DNA of 64,000 nt from Sabellastarte sp. h YS-2021 (Eukaryota > Annelida > Polychaeta > Sabellida > Sabellidae): NCBI GenBank assembly GCA_964017235.1, contig OZ024938.1, positions 9,167,454 through 9,231,453 of the forward strand, written 5' to 3'. The notes below the pieces were generated by a model. It was given only the letters and a program-made list of their open reading frames with translations. It searched no databases and was not told where the DNA came from. Position numbers and translations under genes: made by a program. Of the stretch, positions 9,703-23,195 are shown in pieces; within the stretch, counting starts at the first letter, position 1; every line of letters begins with the position of its first letter.

Positions 9703-12700
9703 CTAAAACATAAAATGGACATGTATTTTTTCTTAGAATAGACAGTATGATTGTATGAAAATAACAGTAACTTATACAACAGCTTATACTAGATTCCCAT
9801 TGTTCTGAGATGTCTGAATGTCCTCAGTGGCCTAATAATCAGCAATTTTGGCTTCTAATCAAAGGCTGTCACCTCTGTGTTGGTTTAACACCCACGGGTG
9901 ACAATGCTGAGGGCCTATCAAAATATGACGTAAAACATTAACTTTAACTTTGTTTTGTAAGTTCTCATTTACCACCGTTTTGTTATTGATTGATGGATAT
10001 ATCATATTATATAAAAGTATATAAAGTATATTATGTCCAGCTCTAAAGCAGCACTCTCTATATTGCAGCATTTTAGGCTAGCTCTAGCAGAAGGCATTAC
10101 AACAAATAATAGAACAAGTATTAACATAATATGTTTCTAAATAAAGTTAAATGATATGATTTAATGTTAACAAACCAAATAAAATACAAAAATATACACT
10201 CTTTACTAAGTAAATATTAATGCTACAACACAAGTACATCTAAACACGACCAGTTTTTCATCACAGACTTCTTTTGTAGTGTAATTTCCAAATTTGTACT
10301 TGGATATCATAATTATAAAAGTCTCTGTGAAAGCATAGCCAGGCTTAACCAAATGTGCATATAACCTCTACAAAGTGGTTTACCTTGAATTTGCTTTTGT
10401 CGCTTTTTGCTAATCTTCTGAAGTATTTATTTTTGGGAAATCTGGTACAAGAGCCCTTGCATGTGACGTGTTTGAAGCCTTGGGGTTGGATGATCCAATC
10501 CTTCCAGCCGAGATCTGAAAATATAAAGAACGCAATAATTAAAAGAAAGAATAAGACAGATTGGCTGGGTTACTGTCATTCCCTCATAGTTCCATTTCAT
10601 CAACTAGTGTGCATTTACTATATTGTCCCCTAAAAGTGTCAAGTTACGGTTCCATATTTCCAACTTTGGCTCCGACCCTTGTCCACTAGGAAGTTAAAAA
10701 CCAAAAATTTGCAATAGTATATGTCAGAAAGGTAAAACAAGAAAGCCAAGAGAATATCCACCATGTTTGAAATTTTACATAAAATGTGTGGCTTTGCTCC
10801 CCAAATTCCAAAGCCGTCATCTTCATCCCAACTAGTCTTAATGGCAGTAAGTCAAAGCGTATAGGTCAGAGTACACTCCAGCCACATTCTATTGTCAATA
10901 TGTCAAATTGTATTGCTCATATGTCTAACTGTATTATAATTACAGTATAGGTCAGCTTCTTACTGACCAGACTTTGACAACAATGATAGAATCGAGTGGC
11001 TAAAAGCTTGCAATATTCCTTCTTAGATTTTTATTTAAAAATAATGGCCAATTTTAAGGTTTGAGCATCTTTCTGAAATATATTAATATATTGAAATATG
11101 CTCTCTGGCCTAATAATTTAGGAAATTCCTACATTGGTATAACAGATAGTAAAATAAAATCAATAGAAACTTTAACCAATCAAAATTACGGATGCAAAAA
11201 AGACCTCTTGATTGGTTATCATAAAACAGAGAACTGCACAGGCAACAAAAATGCATCTGCACATTTCCTGAGAGTCCATCATAGAGAAACTAATGTCCCC
11301 TGTTCCAATCTATGAATATAAACTTGAAAATAAAGTTCAAAACAAACAGAAGCAGTGAACATTGGGTGAAGCACTAATTATCTTTTTATAGTAGAAATAA
11401 ACTACTTTTGCTTGGACTTTATTGGCGAGTCAGTCACAAAAAATATCCTCTAAATAAAGGACTTAATTGGGCCTTCCGCCTTAGTCATTTATTTGAGTTT
11501 ATTTTTGTGATTGAATTGCCAGTAAAGTTTGCGCATGCGTGGTTTATTTCTACATTAGCTGGCTGCTTTCCAGCAAGCATCTATGATTCCACTTGTTAAT
11601 TTTTTGGTGGGGGGTCATTGGAATGTATTTACAAAATGTATGCCTTCTTGTACGTGATATTATTTCAACAACAACAAAAAACATCATTCTTGGAAACTGT
11701 AGTGTCTGTGGCGAGTTGTGTAACTAGGCATCCCTTCACTTTATACTCTTACTTGCATATATTTTCCATATTAATTGACACACTCGTGGGAATAATTTAT
11801 ATTGGTAAAAAATGTTGGTAAATCTGTGTAAAGGTCTGCTGTTCCAGCAATTGTTCACGACTGTTGACTGGAACCTTGGTATGAATGCTAGTAGCAATGA
11901 TATCTCATTTCTATTTCCTAACTCATTTATAATCTAGCTTATTTATAAATAAAGGTTTATATTGTTTTTATTTCTTGCAACAGGAACAAGAGATAAATGT
12001 GTTTTTTTTTACGAAAAGAAACAAATATTTACATATTTTCCCATACAACATTTTTTTGCCTCTGTGTATTTCCCAGTAGACTTTAATTGCCTTTAAAGTC
12101 CGCCATCAATGGATTATTATTGTAATAAATAGTGTTAAATATAAAAAAGAGTAGATATCCTTTTTCAGATACACAATTCGCCCTCTTAGAATGGTGTTCT
12201 CTAAAATGCATCACCCTCAAAGATGATCATATCACCACCGTGCAGGTCATATCACGAAGGGTAGTTTTGTAGGCAGAGGACCCCAGTACATACAGTTGGT
12301 CAAGGTTCTGGACGGTAAACTGTCGACCATCGGTAACGAAGTACCAATCTTCCACCATAAGGTCTGGGCCTTAAACTGCCGACCTCAGAGGTGGGAAGTG
12401 AATGTTTTACAGTGGACGGACGTTTCGGACATGGACATTTCGGTCTAGAACGTTCTGGCCTAGGATATTTTGGACAGGTCTTTTTTCGGGGAAGGACATT
12501 TCTGGACAGATTTTGTTGTGAAAAGTATTTTTTTTATGTTCTGGTTTTTATTTTCACAAACGAATGAATGGTAAAAACATTTGTTGTACACCCTTTTTAT
12601 CAACATTTATCACTACAGTAAACCGTTTATTGTATATCATTTTTGTCAACATTTATCACTTTAACTGAACATTTGTCACAACAGTATACTTTAACTGAAC

Positions 12701-15700
12701 AAATCCAGTCGATAGTATGACTGGTAAAAACACAAGACAAGATTCATGAACATTGAAACAAGTTCCATTTTAAATGTCTAGCTGGCCTCCTCTCAAATTG
12801 TGACTCACCCCCCCCCCCCCCCGAAGGAAATCTGCTATGGACTTGCAACCTGAAGATCTGTGCTGACAGAGATTGCACAATCTAGTTTGAGTTCTGTGTA
12901 GATTTCTTGGTCCCCTTCTATGTTTTCTATGTTTAAACAATTAACCACAAAATAGTTCCTATTTTACAAGAAGAGTCAGCTTCATGTAATTACCTCTGAG
13001 CAGTCCAATCCTGAGTAGGTATCAAAGGATACTGTCCCTTAACTTCATAACTTTTTTCACTAGAAATTTAAAAGTAATTCAATTACTGTGAAACTTTTGA
13101 TTATCACCTGAGTTCTGCTATCCTGAGTTGGTTTCAATATTCACATTCTTTAGCATGCACTGACAAAGAAGTTTAACAAATTTCATAACCAAAAAAAATT
13201 GTCCGATACGTCCACAATTGAAAAAAGGCCTGTCCGAGATGTCCTAGGCTGGAACATCCTAGGCCGAAATGTCCCAGTCTGAAACGTCCGTGTCCGAAAC
13301 GTCCTACATTCTTGTTTTAAAACTGTGCCACCATGGCCCCTCAAATCTGATCATAGAAAAGTGAGACAGAAATGGTGGATGTAGATTATTAGGGCAATGC
13401 ATCCAGTAGGCATTAATTAATTTCTTTATGTAAGTGCTCCTGCTCACACAGAACATTCCCTGTAATTTTCCCATATAACAGTAGATATTACATACATATT
13501 CTATCTAATTATATGCAAATACATTAAGTCACAGACAAAGGTTTCTAGGAGACTTACACCAACACCATCTCACTCTAGAGATCAACACTGTGTGATTAAT
13601 CAAACCACACAAGTCAGCCCCTTATTGGTTGAGTCAAATGTTACAGGACCAGCCTTCTAGTGAGCTCGAACCCGGAATTTCTTGCTCTAGAGACCCACAC
13701 TCTACCAGGTGAGCTGTAAGAGAAATCCCTACTGGCAAAGCCATTATGATGTATTTTTATCACTGTCTAGATACTGTCACAATAACATATTTATTAACGT
13801 GCATACATATAAATATACATTATACATGTATAACTATTATGACCTGTACGGGGGCAACAGTGGCAGTGGTAACACTCTCGCCTCCCACCTTTGAGATCAG
13901 GGTTCGGTTCCCGGCCCTGCCTCAAGTGGGAAAGCTGGTAGTTGCTTGCCGTTGGTCAGCAGTTTACAGTACAGAACCTTGACCAACTGTATGTACTGGT
14001 TTCCTCTGCCCTTTCAACAACCTGCCATGATATGACCTGTACAGTGTTGAAAGCAACGTAAAACCCCAAATAAATAAATGAATTATGACCTGTATTTGTC
14101 GGTTAATTTCCACCATCTATCACAGTTCCCATGAGAAATAACAATATTCCCACATTTGGATGTGTTTTCTGTTCATGAGATTGCATATTCTGACTAGAAA
14201 AGCACTCAGAATATAGACGTCCTCCAAGGGACAATATCTTTAACATGGCTATGAGTGTAATGATAAATAATCCTTTACAATTTCCCGGATCCAGACTGTA
14301 ATCTGGATCACTACCAAAATTTAATCCTCTGTTTCTTGTGTGGTATTTCCTTAAATTTCATGAAAATTGATCCACTACTGAGTAATTTTGCAAATAAACA
14401 AATGCCACCTACTGCATATGCCCTCTTGAAGTTAATTAATGATAATTGTGGCCCTTTCAATAGTGTTTATTTGTTTGTTCTTTTACGTCGCGTTCAACAG
14501 CCAGGGTCATATTGTGACGGGTAGTGTACAGGTGGAGGAAACCAGTGCATAATGCACTGTAAACCACCGGGCATCAGCAAGTAACTACCAACTTTCCAAA
14601 ATGAAGGACCCGGCCCGAGATTCAAACCGGCGGCCTCAGAGGTTGGAGGCGAGAACTCTAACCGCTACACCACCGACCCCCCCCCCTCCCCCCTCAATAA
14701 TGTTTAAGTAAAAATTAAACAGAAAATACTTTGGGTTGCCACTGGTGTGAGGCTGCATAGTGTTACTTGCTGGAATGCTGAGGAAACAGTTACCAAATTA
14801 CCAGATGGTTTACAAAACATCCCATTTCCCACAATTATGGGGAATTTTTGTAAATTTATTTGTTCCTTTTTTAATATAGTAACTGAATGAACAGCGCAAC
14901 CCTTAATGTATGGAATGGCATTTATTGATTTAAAAGATTTTTAAATATGTTACGTATATAACATACATAGTTTTTCATTTCAATATGTCAGTGACTTTTG
15001 TGGTATACCCCCACCGTCAAAAAAGGTCCGCATAAAACCATAACATTTTGAAAAATCAGGGGGAACCAAATATCTAAATCCTAGCTACTGCCCTGGGTCA
15101 TTCTCAGAATACAGAAAAAAAATGCTAAATTTTCAAAAATCCTATGTTAATTGTATGGTTATGGTTGACATTTTACTCCAAAAGTGTTGAGTGGATCTTC
15201 ATGGTTTTAATATGGTTAGACCCTGGCCAAAGAAATCAGTAATTATAGTTTGGGAAAGACCAGGGGCGGTATTCACTAACAAAGATTAAGATCAGATCAA
15301 GATCAGATCAAATTTGAGAAAAAAGTTTCAAGTGAGCCAGTGGATCAAATAGCTATTCACAAAGCAGGGATCACTTGAGCTGAAAAGATCAAATATTTGA
15401 TCTGTTTTTGTAATCATTACTACTCTCCCAATTTGTAGTTGCTTATTGTTTTAGGTTAAAATTCCTCTTAATCTATGAGCCTTCCATTATCTGAACAAAA
15501 ATCTCACTCCCAAGCTGTTCACATAATAGAGGTTCAAACTGTACTATACTGAAAGCATCACTGCTCACAAATTACTTTATCTCTTTAAACACTTTAGTGA
15601 TGTATTTAATCCATTGTTTTCAATAAATTATTTTATTACATTACAAAGTACATATTAAATTTCAGATTTACCCTTCAGAAGAAAAACAAAACAGTGCTAT

Positions 15701-18700
15701 AAATAACATTAAGCACTGAAATATTGTTTCCCAAATCTTGGGCAACATAATTTTTATACAGATACCCAGTGTAAAATATATCTATTGTTTTGACAAATGT
15801 TTTAGAGCCATGTGTCATTCTTTTCTGCACACAAAAATATTAGAAATATATCCATGCAGCTGTATTTTAGTGACATATAGTTTATTACTTTGCTGCATAT
15901 ATAAACATTAAGAAATATCCCCATTGTTTAAACAACTGTGTTTTAGAGCCACAATATTTTTGCCTGGCAAAATATCCACATTGTTTTGAAAACTATTGAA
16001 GAAACACATAATTTGCAAACCTTGACATGCTGTCCTCTATTGGGTTTATGATTAAAGAAATCTGATTGGTTATACCATGGAATGTAAAAATAAGTGGGCC
16101 TTTGGTTTGACCCTATATGTGCCAATATAACAAAATCAATACATGCAAATTGCACTGAGTAGGTGTGATCTGTAGCTGTGTCAAGCACAGTAAACATTTT
16201 TCTTTTTTTTAATTTGTGTCAGCAAAATGATGTGAACATTTTTAGAGCAGTTTGTTTTTCAGTAGTTTGTTTTTCTGAAATACATATGTTAGATTTATAT
16301 AAACAAAAGAAGTAATTCTAGTTGCAATATAATAGCCCACAAACATGGTAACCAAAAGAGGTAATATATTTGCACATTAGGATACATACAATTGTTTAAA
16401 TGTACCTGTATACATGTTTTCCATGTGTGTATATTTACAAACAATCTCACAAAATCATAGACTAAGCTGTTGACAAACTTAGGTTTAAGCTTGAGTTTAA
16501 GCATAAACTCAGAGGTTGATTTTTTTGTCTCACATGAGATTACTTTTGAAAATACAAACTTCAACATAATCTCATGTGTGCAGAAAAAACTGAGATTTAT
16601 GTGTTTGAATTTAAGTATGAGTTTAAGAATCTTTGTAAATCCGGGCAGTATCATTATTCATCTGCCAAAGTTTTATTTGTAGATCAATTTTTGGATTTGC
16701 TAAAAATTTATGGATATGTATATATTACAGTACCATCCAAAACCAGAGAAGTTATAATGAATAATATCTGGCCAGAGAGGGAACAAGTGATCATTGAACA
16801 ATGCACTGAAAATTCCAATGTTAGTCATGGAACCATTAGTTCCTCTGTCTCTGTAGTACCTGATTAAAAGATCCACCTTGATCAGAAAGTTAATCCAACA
16901 AAGTACATAGATCAAATTTAATCCAAAATTTGATCAGAAAATCAGATCAAATGTTTCGTGAATACCAATCATTGTTGATCCAAAAATCTGATCAAAAGTT
17001 GATCATTTTTGCTCAAATTTGATCTGATCTTTACTGATCCGTGTTCATGAATACCGCCCCAGGGGTGGTATTCACTAACATGGATTAGTAAAGATCAGAT
17101 CAAATTTGAACAAAAATGATCAATTTTTGATCAGATTTTTGGATCAGCTCAGATTGGCATTCATGAAACCTTTGATCTGATATTTTGATCAAATTTTGGA
17201 TTAACTATGACCTATGCTCTTTGATGGATTAACTTTTGGATCAAGACAGATCATAAATAACTGATAGAAGATTTATTTCTCAGGTAAACCATATAAAAAT
17301 GGATTGACACACTTTGACACATCTCTCAACACCACCTGGGATTTGAACACTCTCTCTAACTTTATTTCTTTATAGGAAGGATTGTTTAAAAATTAGAATC
17401 AAAGTTACGCCTATCTCTGGGGGAGATATGAAACTATTTCGTACAAAACTGAGTTTAATGAGCAACATTTCCTTTTGTAAATAGTTAAGGGGAACCTGTA
17501 AACAGCAATTTGCCTCAGAATATTTAAAAAAAATAATGGCACTTAGAAAATAAGCTATAATTAAATAATTAACAAAACACCATTTTTATGATGTGTGGGT
17601 GTATGTTTTCCAGTTTGGAGCAGTTTTGTATTAGTCACTTCACCCGAGAGAATGAATTCATATCCCTGACTTAAGGGTATGGGGGAAAGGGGGGAGAACC
17701 AAATTAAAGACAGTATAGCAATAAAAAGATACATTATAAAAGTTTCAAGCTCTAATTATGTATATAGAGGCTTTTAGTTTGTATTTTGTGTGGTTTGCCT
17801 TCAACTCAGGAAGCATAGGTGTACACTAAACCTTAATTTTGAAAAGGAATTTTTAACTGAGAGTTTATCCAGTAAGGCTTTCTTCAGGAGCAGTAAAATA
17901 AAGAAACTAGCCAACTGAGACTGTACAAGTCTCGCGTTCTAGCTGAGGTTTTCTCTTGAAGTTATCCTCCATTGTCTCAGCAAAGTTTTTTTCTCCCATT
18001 TTGATTAATCTTTCCTCATTGCAAAGAAAGAGATTGTTCCTGCCAATCAAAATCTAGAATAGTTTTCATATGACCTTGGTGACAAGTAAGAGAAAAAATA
18101 AGTCACCGTTCTAGATGGCTTATATCCAAGCCAGAATTTGAAGCCAAAAAAGTGCCAAAATTCTTGATACTAAATAAGTTGTACATGACAAATGACAAAG
18201 GAAAGTATGTATTCTCTAACTAAACTAAATATTAAGAAAAATACGTCACATGTTAATTCATCCATTGATTTGGAAATTCATAACATTTTTAAGTCGAATT
18301 TTACTTTCTTGATTCTTAATTGTTTGGATCGAAAATTTGGCAGACACCTTAATTTGGCATAGATATAAAAGAGACAATAAATTCAGAATCTAACCAATCA
18401 CAATAACTGAGACAAAATTACGCTATTGTAAGCTTTACATTAATTGACTGTGTGCCAATTACAGTAAGAAATCTCATTATCCCCCTTTAGCGTTTTGTTC
18501 GTTGGGTGTTTTTGGTAAATATTACTTTGGAGAAATCCAGGCTGGTTTACATAAAAAGGTGTAATTAACATTTAACATTTTTCAGCCGTGCCAAATTATT
18601 ACACTAAGCATTGGGCAGAATGCTCTACCTATGTTACTGATATATTTCTCAAACCATTTTTCAGCTGTGCCAAATTATTACACTAAGCTCTGAGCACTTT

Positions 18701-21700
18701 GCTCGACCTATGTCAGTGATATACTGCTCCCTGCCATGACTTGGCAAATGCCTTAACTTTGCACAAAGTGATAGGCTGGAGTGGTGACTTTTCATGGTGG
18801 CCTACTTTTAAAAACCCAGAAACAATGGTCTCTCTTCTGAGCTACAAGGACGAGCTTATCAAGAAGTATGCAAATGCGTACAGATATGGCCCTAAGAAAA
18901 GGTGTGACCTTTCCTTTATGATTTTAAAATCACGTATTTGCAGCTTAACTCAGAGCAAAATACTGATACAAATTGACATTTGTTGGTACCAGGGAGTACA
19001 AAAATATAGAGCCCAGTCTGTATGTAACAACATTTAGGTCAAATTCATGGTGTGGTTGAACATATGTGCATAGTATATTGTGCTAGAGTCCACGCATATT
19101 TCTGTCAAAAGTCACGGTATGTCACACAAAAACAAATAAGCAAATTTTGCTAGAATTCTTCCAATGTGTTGCTTTCTGCATTGTATCAATTCAGGCCATA
19201 TACAATTGTTTATGCAAAAAGTTTCTCAATTTGCAGGCAAGATTGAAGTCTCTTTTCATAATGTACCCATGCGATATACTTCTATTATGTAACCATCCAG
19301 GCTTTATAATGTTCTTCATTACTTAATTATTGGCCTAAAATTGTTCTAACACCTAGTTCAAACTGTTCTGTACTGGCCTCTCTAGGTAAATGGGAGCTGA
19401 AAAAATTTCAGTCATCTGGGCTGGTTTCTGGCTTGACTTTTGGTAGTATCCTTAGAGGGCTGTTCCATTTCTGTGATGTATCATAAACCTTGCTCCCGAT
19501 CCTAAATATATTGGGATCAGAAGGTAAATATTTTCAATTGGAATGATCTTAAAGCCATCGTACAGAGATCCTTTACGGAGCTCCCCGATTGGTTTACAAG
19601 GACAGGGATTGGGAGGGATTCAAACTGTTTGCAATTGCTGTAAACCTTTTCCAGTTCTTGTCAGGTCTATGTTATTGTAAACCAATCATATTGTCATATT
19701 TTTAATCTTTAAGCAATCTTAAACCAACAGTCAAACATCATATAGTGATCATAAACCTTTTTTATCTTAGTTCCATCATAAACCAATCAGATGGATTGGG
19801 ACACCATCGCAAACCTAGCAAAAGATTTTCTGGAAAGATATCAGGAAAATATCTTGTACATCAGGAACAATCGTAAACCCATCTTAACCCTCTATCGTAA
19901 ACTATACCTTGAATCCTGCATTTTTTACAGCCAGGAGCATGGTTTATGATATATCACAGAAATGGGACAGATCCATTAAAGTTTCAGAAGTCGGGTTCGT
20001 ATTTCAGTCGGACTTGTTCATCACAACATTTACAGTATTTCCAGCACATTGCAGATTTTTCAAAAATGTTGGAAAACATCTACCATGAGGTTTCACTTTC
20101 TAAACTAAAATGCACACGTGATACAGCTGAATAGGGAGTCAGAATGACTACATGGGGTGGCTAGATTTCTCAAAATGAACTTCTAAAATACAAGGTCTAT
20201 TTATGAATTAATTAGGACAAGTTTTTGAAGGAGAATTCTAATAAGTGTTGCTAAGACCGGAATGGTTTGAACAGGTGGTTACTGGTATCTAAATTTGAAA
20301 ATCAACCGCATGACCACTGTTCTAACTATGTTGTTTTATTGTATTTTGGGAATATTTAAACATTCGGTAATTATAAACCTTAACTAAAACCAACAAGACT
20401 AAAAGGGTTTCAATCTACTAGCGCAAACCGCAAAGGCAATAAGAGACACAAGCAGAGCACTGAGGCGGTCACCCATCCCAGTACTAACATAGCCCATTGC
20501 AGCTTAACTTCAGTGAAGAGACAGATAGTTATCACATTATGCTACAATTCACGAAAGTCCGGAGACAAAACAAAATGAAAAAAAACCTTTCCTAGGGGTA
20601 CGAACCTCACTAGAGTTCACGCTTTAAAAAAGTGGAAAAAAGTGATCACTAGAAGTACAAGCCTTGATAGATCTCGTGCTTAACAAAGACTTGTAATGAA
20701 TTGTAAAAATATAAAATTCTAATAAATGCAATAAATATTTGTTTGATTGATATAATATCTTATTATTAGATTACAAAACTTATCGATTTGATATATCTAT
20801 CATTTATTTCCTTATATCTCATTTTTTTTAAGATGATGCATTTAGTTATTCAACTTTTATGTCAGTCTCTTCACACATGCACCAGATTTCATCCTTGAAA
20901 TGTGTGGCATATTTTAACTAAATGAGCTCTTATTTTTACACGGGATATATGAAACCAGCTTTGACAGTATGCAATTAGATTGTCGTTCTATTATTTATCT
21001 TCAAAAGTGACCTTATGTAGACCAAAGTCAGTTTATGCTATTTATAGGTGAAAATGCCAAAAACCAGTTGAGTTCTTAAAGGTGCCTGTTACTATACATA
21101 TTGATGACGTCATGATAGTGGTAATAGCCTTTGTTATCCAATTGTCTGATTTGTGTCATGTTTTGTGTATTCAGAGGTTAGTAAGCACTTATTTCCGCCC
21201 AGACAGTTTACAAGATCTTGCCTTTCACAGCAAACAGGAGACCGGGAAACAAAATAGGTCCATTTAGTACACATATTTCGTCTGAAATTTTTATTGCACA
21301 TGCAAATTGTGTTGCAAAATAAACAAACAAGGATTGGAGGCTCTAAGAGATCAAGATATCCCAGACAAAATGATAAAGGGTGCACTTACAGGCAGCCAGG
21401 ATTGGACTGAATTTTTCATGGATAAAAGGAACTTGAAGTTAGATAACATGAATCCAGGATAAAAGCCCTCACAGGTAAAGTAACAACCATTGCAGACAAA
21501 AGTTCTGGACAAAAGTGCAAATGCTCCACATTCTACACTAGACAGTTCTCGTAGATCACAGACCTCCGCAAAGGCAGACAAGTATCTCTGTATTACAATT
21601 TCACACAAATATTGCTCTTTTATTTTTATCTTGGATAGCATGGCAATGAAGAAAATCATTGAAAAGCCAGGATTTTTTTTTAATTTAATTACTGGTTCAT

Positions 21701-23163
21701 TAGATTTGGAGTAATCATAAATACAGATAGACTAAATAATGCACTCAAAACATGACTAGTAATAGTGGTAGTAGTAGCAGCACAGTAGCAGTAGAAGTAG
21801 CAGTAGTAGTAGTAGCAGCAGCAGTAGTAGTAGTAGTAGTAGCAGCAGCAGTAGTAGTAGTAGCAGCAGTAGTAGTAATAAAAGCAGCAGCAGAAGTAGT
21901 AGTAGCAGCAGTAGTAGTAGTAATAGAAGCAGTAGTAGTAGTAGAAGTAGTAGTAGAAGTAGTAGTAGTAGTAGTAGTAGCAGCAGCAGTAGTATTAATC
22001 TAATCTAATCTACTGCTTTGCAGGCGCAATATCTTCCCCACTAAGGGGAACTCAGTGCGCTAGTTAACAAAAATCATTTCTTATAAGGAGAGTCGAGGGG
22101 CGTTCAAGGTCAGTGTACCAGGTTTGTGGGTGAGACCGAGAGGGAAGGAGACTAAGTTGGGAAACTAGAGTTGAAAAGGTGGGTTTTGAGGTGTTTCCTG
22201 AAAGATGCGACAGAGGGACTGTTTCTTATTTGGAAGGGGAGAGAGTTCCAAAGAACTGGGGCATAGTGACTAAAAGAATTTGAGAAGTGTTTAATTGATT
22301 TATGAACTCTATGGTCAAAAGTGGGGGTATGAAGGAACTTGAGTTTAGGGGTACTTCGTCTAGTATTTCTAAAGGAAGTGTAGGGGTGGATTAGTTCTCT
22401 TAGGTAAACAGGCTGACCTTGGTTGAGGATTTTGTATGTAATGAGGCCTATTTTGAATTGTACCCTATACCTAACTGGAAGCCAATGGAGTTTTTTCAGT
22501 TGAGGGGTGATGTGAGAAAATTTTGAGGAACGGGTGACAACCCTGCAGAGTGAGTTTTAAACTAGTTGCAATCTTCTTAGTTCAAAGTCTGTGAGTGATA
22601 GAAACAGGGAATTGCAGTAGTCCAATCTGCTGCTGACCAAGGCATTGGCTAAAAGAACTGATGTTTTAAGGTCTAGAAGAGGGAGTATTCTGTAGAGGTC
22701 TCTTGCATGAGCTCTAGTGGACTTTATGACCTGTGACACATGGTCGGAGAAAGTGAAATTGGAGTCCAACACCACTCCGAGGTTCTTGACACTTTGTGCT
22801 GGTGAGACCTGATTACCAAGAATATTGATTGGAAAGTGAGGAAGGAGTTGTTTACGGTTGTTTTTCGAACCTTTCAAAATGAACTCGGTTTTATCAGGGT
22901 TGAGTTTTAATTTATTTGTAAACATAAAGTTTTGGATGTCGTTTAGGCAATTTTTTAGTTTTTGTACAGAGTGAGAAAAATTTGCTGGAGAGAGTAAAAT
23001 GTATAGCTGAGTGTCATCGGCGTAGAAATGGTAATTGATGCTACTGTGAGATTGAATGATGGAGCTGATTGGGTTGGTGTAAAGGGAGAAAAGAATTGGA
23101 CCAAGGACGGAGCCCTGGGGCACCCCATGCTGAAGGGCAACAGGATTTGAGAGTATTAGTAGT

Positions 23164-23195
<32 letters not shown>

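Noticed and set aside
10355-10633. 92-codon + strand open frame
   Set aside because: Antisense shadow of ligand exon 5.
13849-13925. Possible functional tRNA gene
   Set aside because: A and B boxes are present but no tRNA cloverleaf closes, and the unit recurs with a SINE body and target duplications.
16295-16682. Overlapping open frames on both strands
   Set aside because: By-product of an imperfect palindrome nested in the M2 element.
20460-20520. Possible functional 5S rRNA gene
   Set aside because: Only the promoter-containing part is 5S-like, with many differences, embedded in a repeat shared by three loci.
21752-22003. Val/Ala-rich 83-codon frame
   Set aside because: Translation of a trinucleotide microsatellite.
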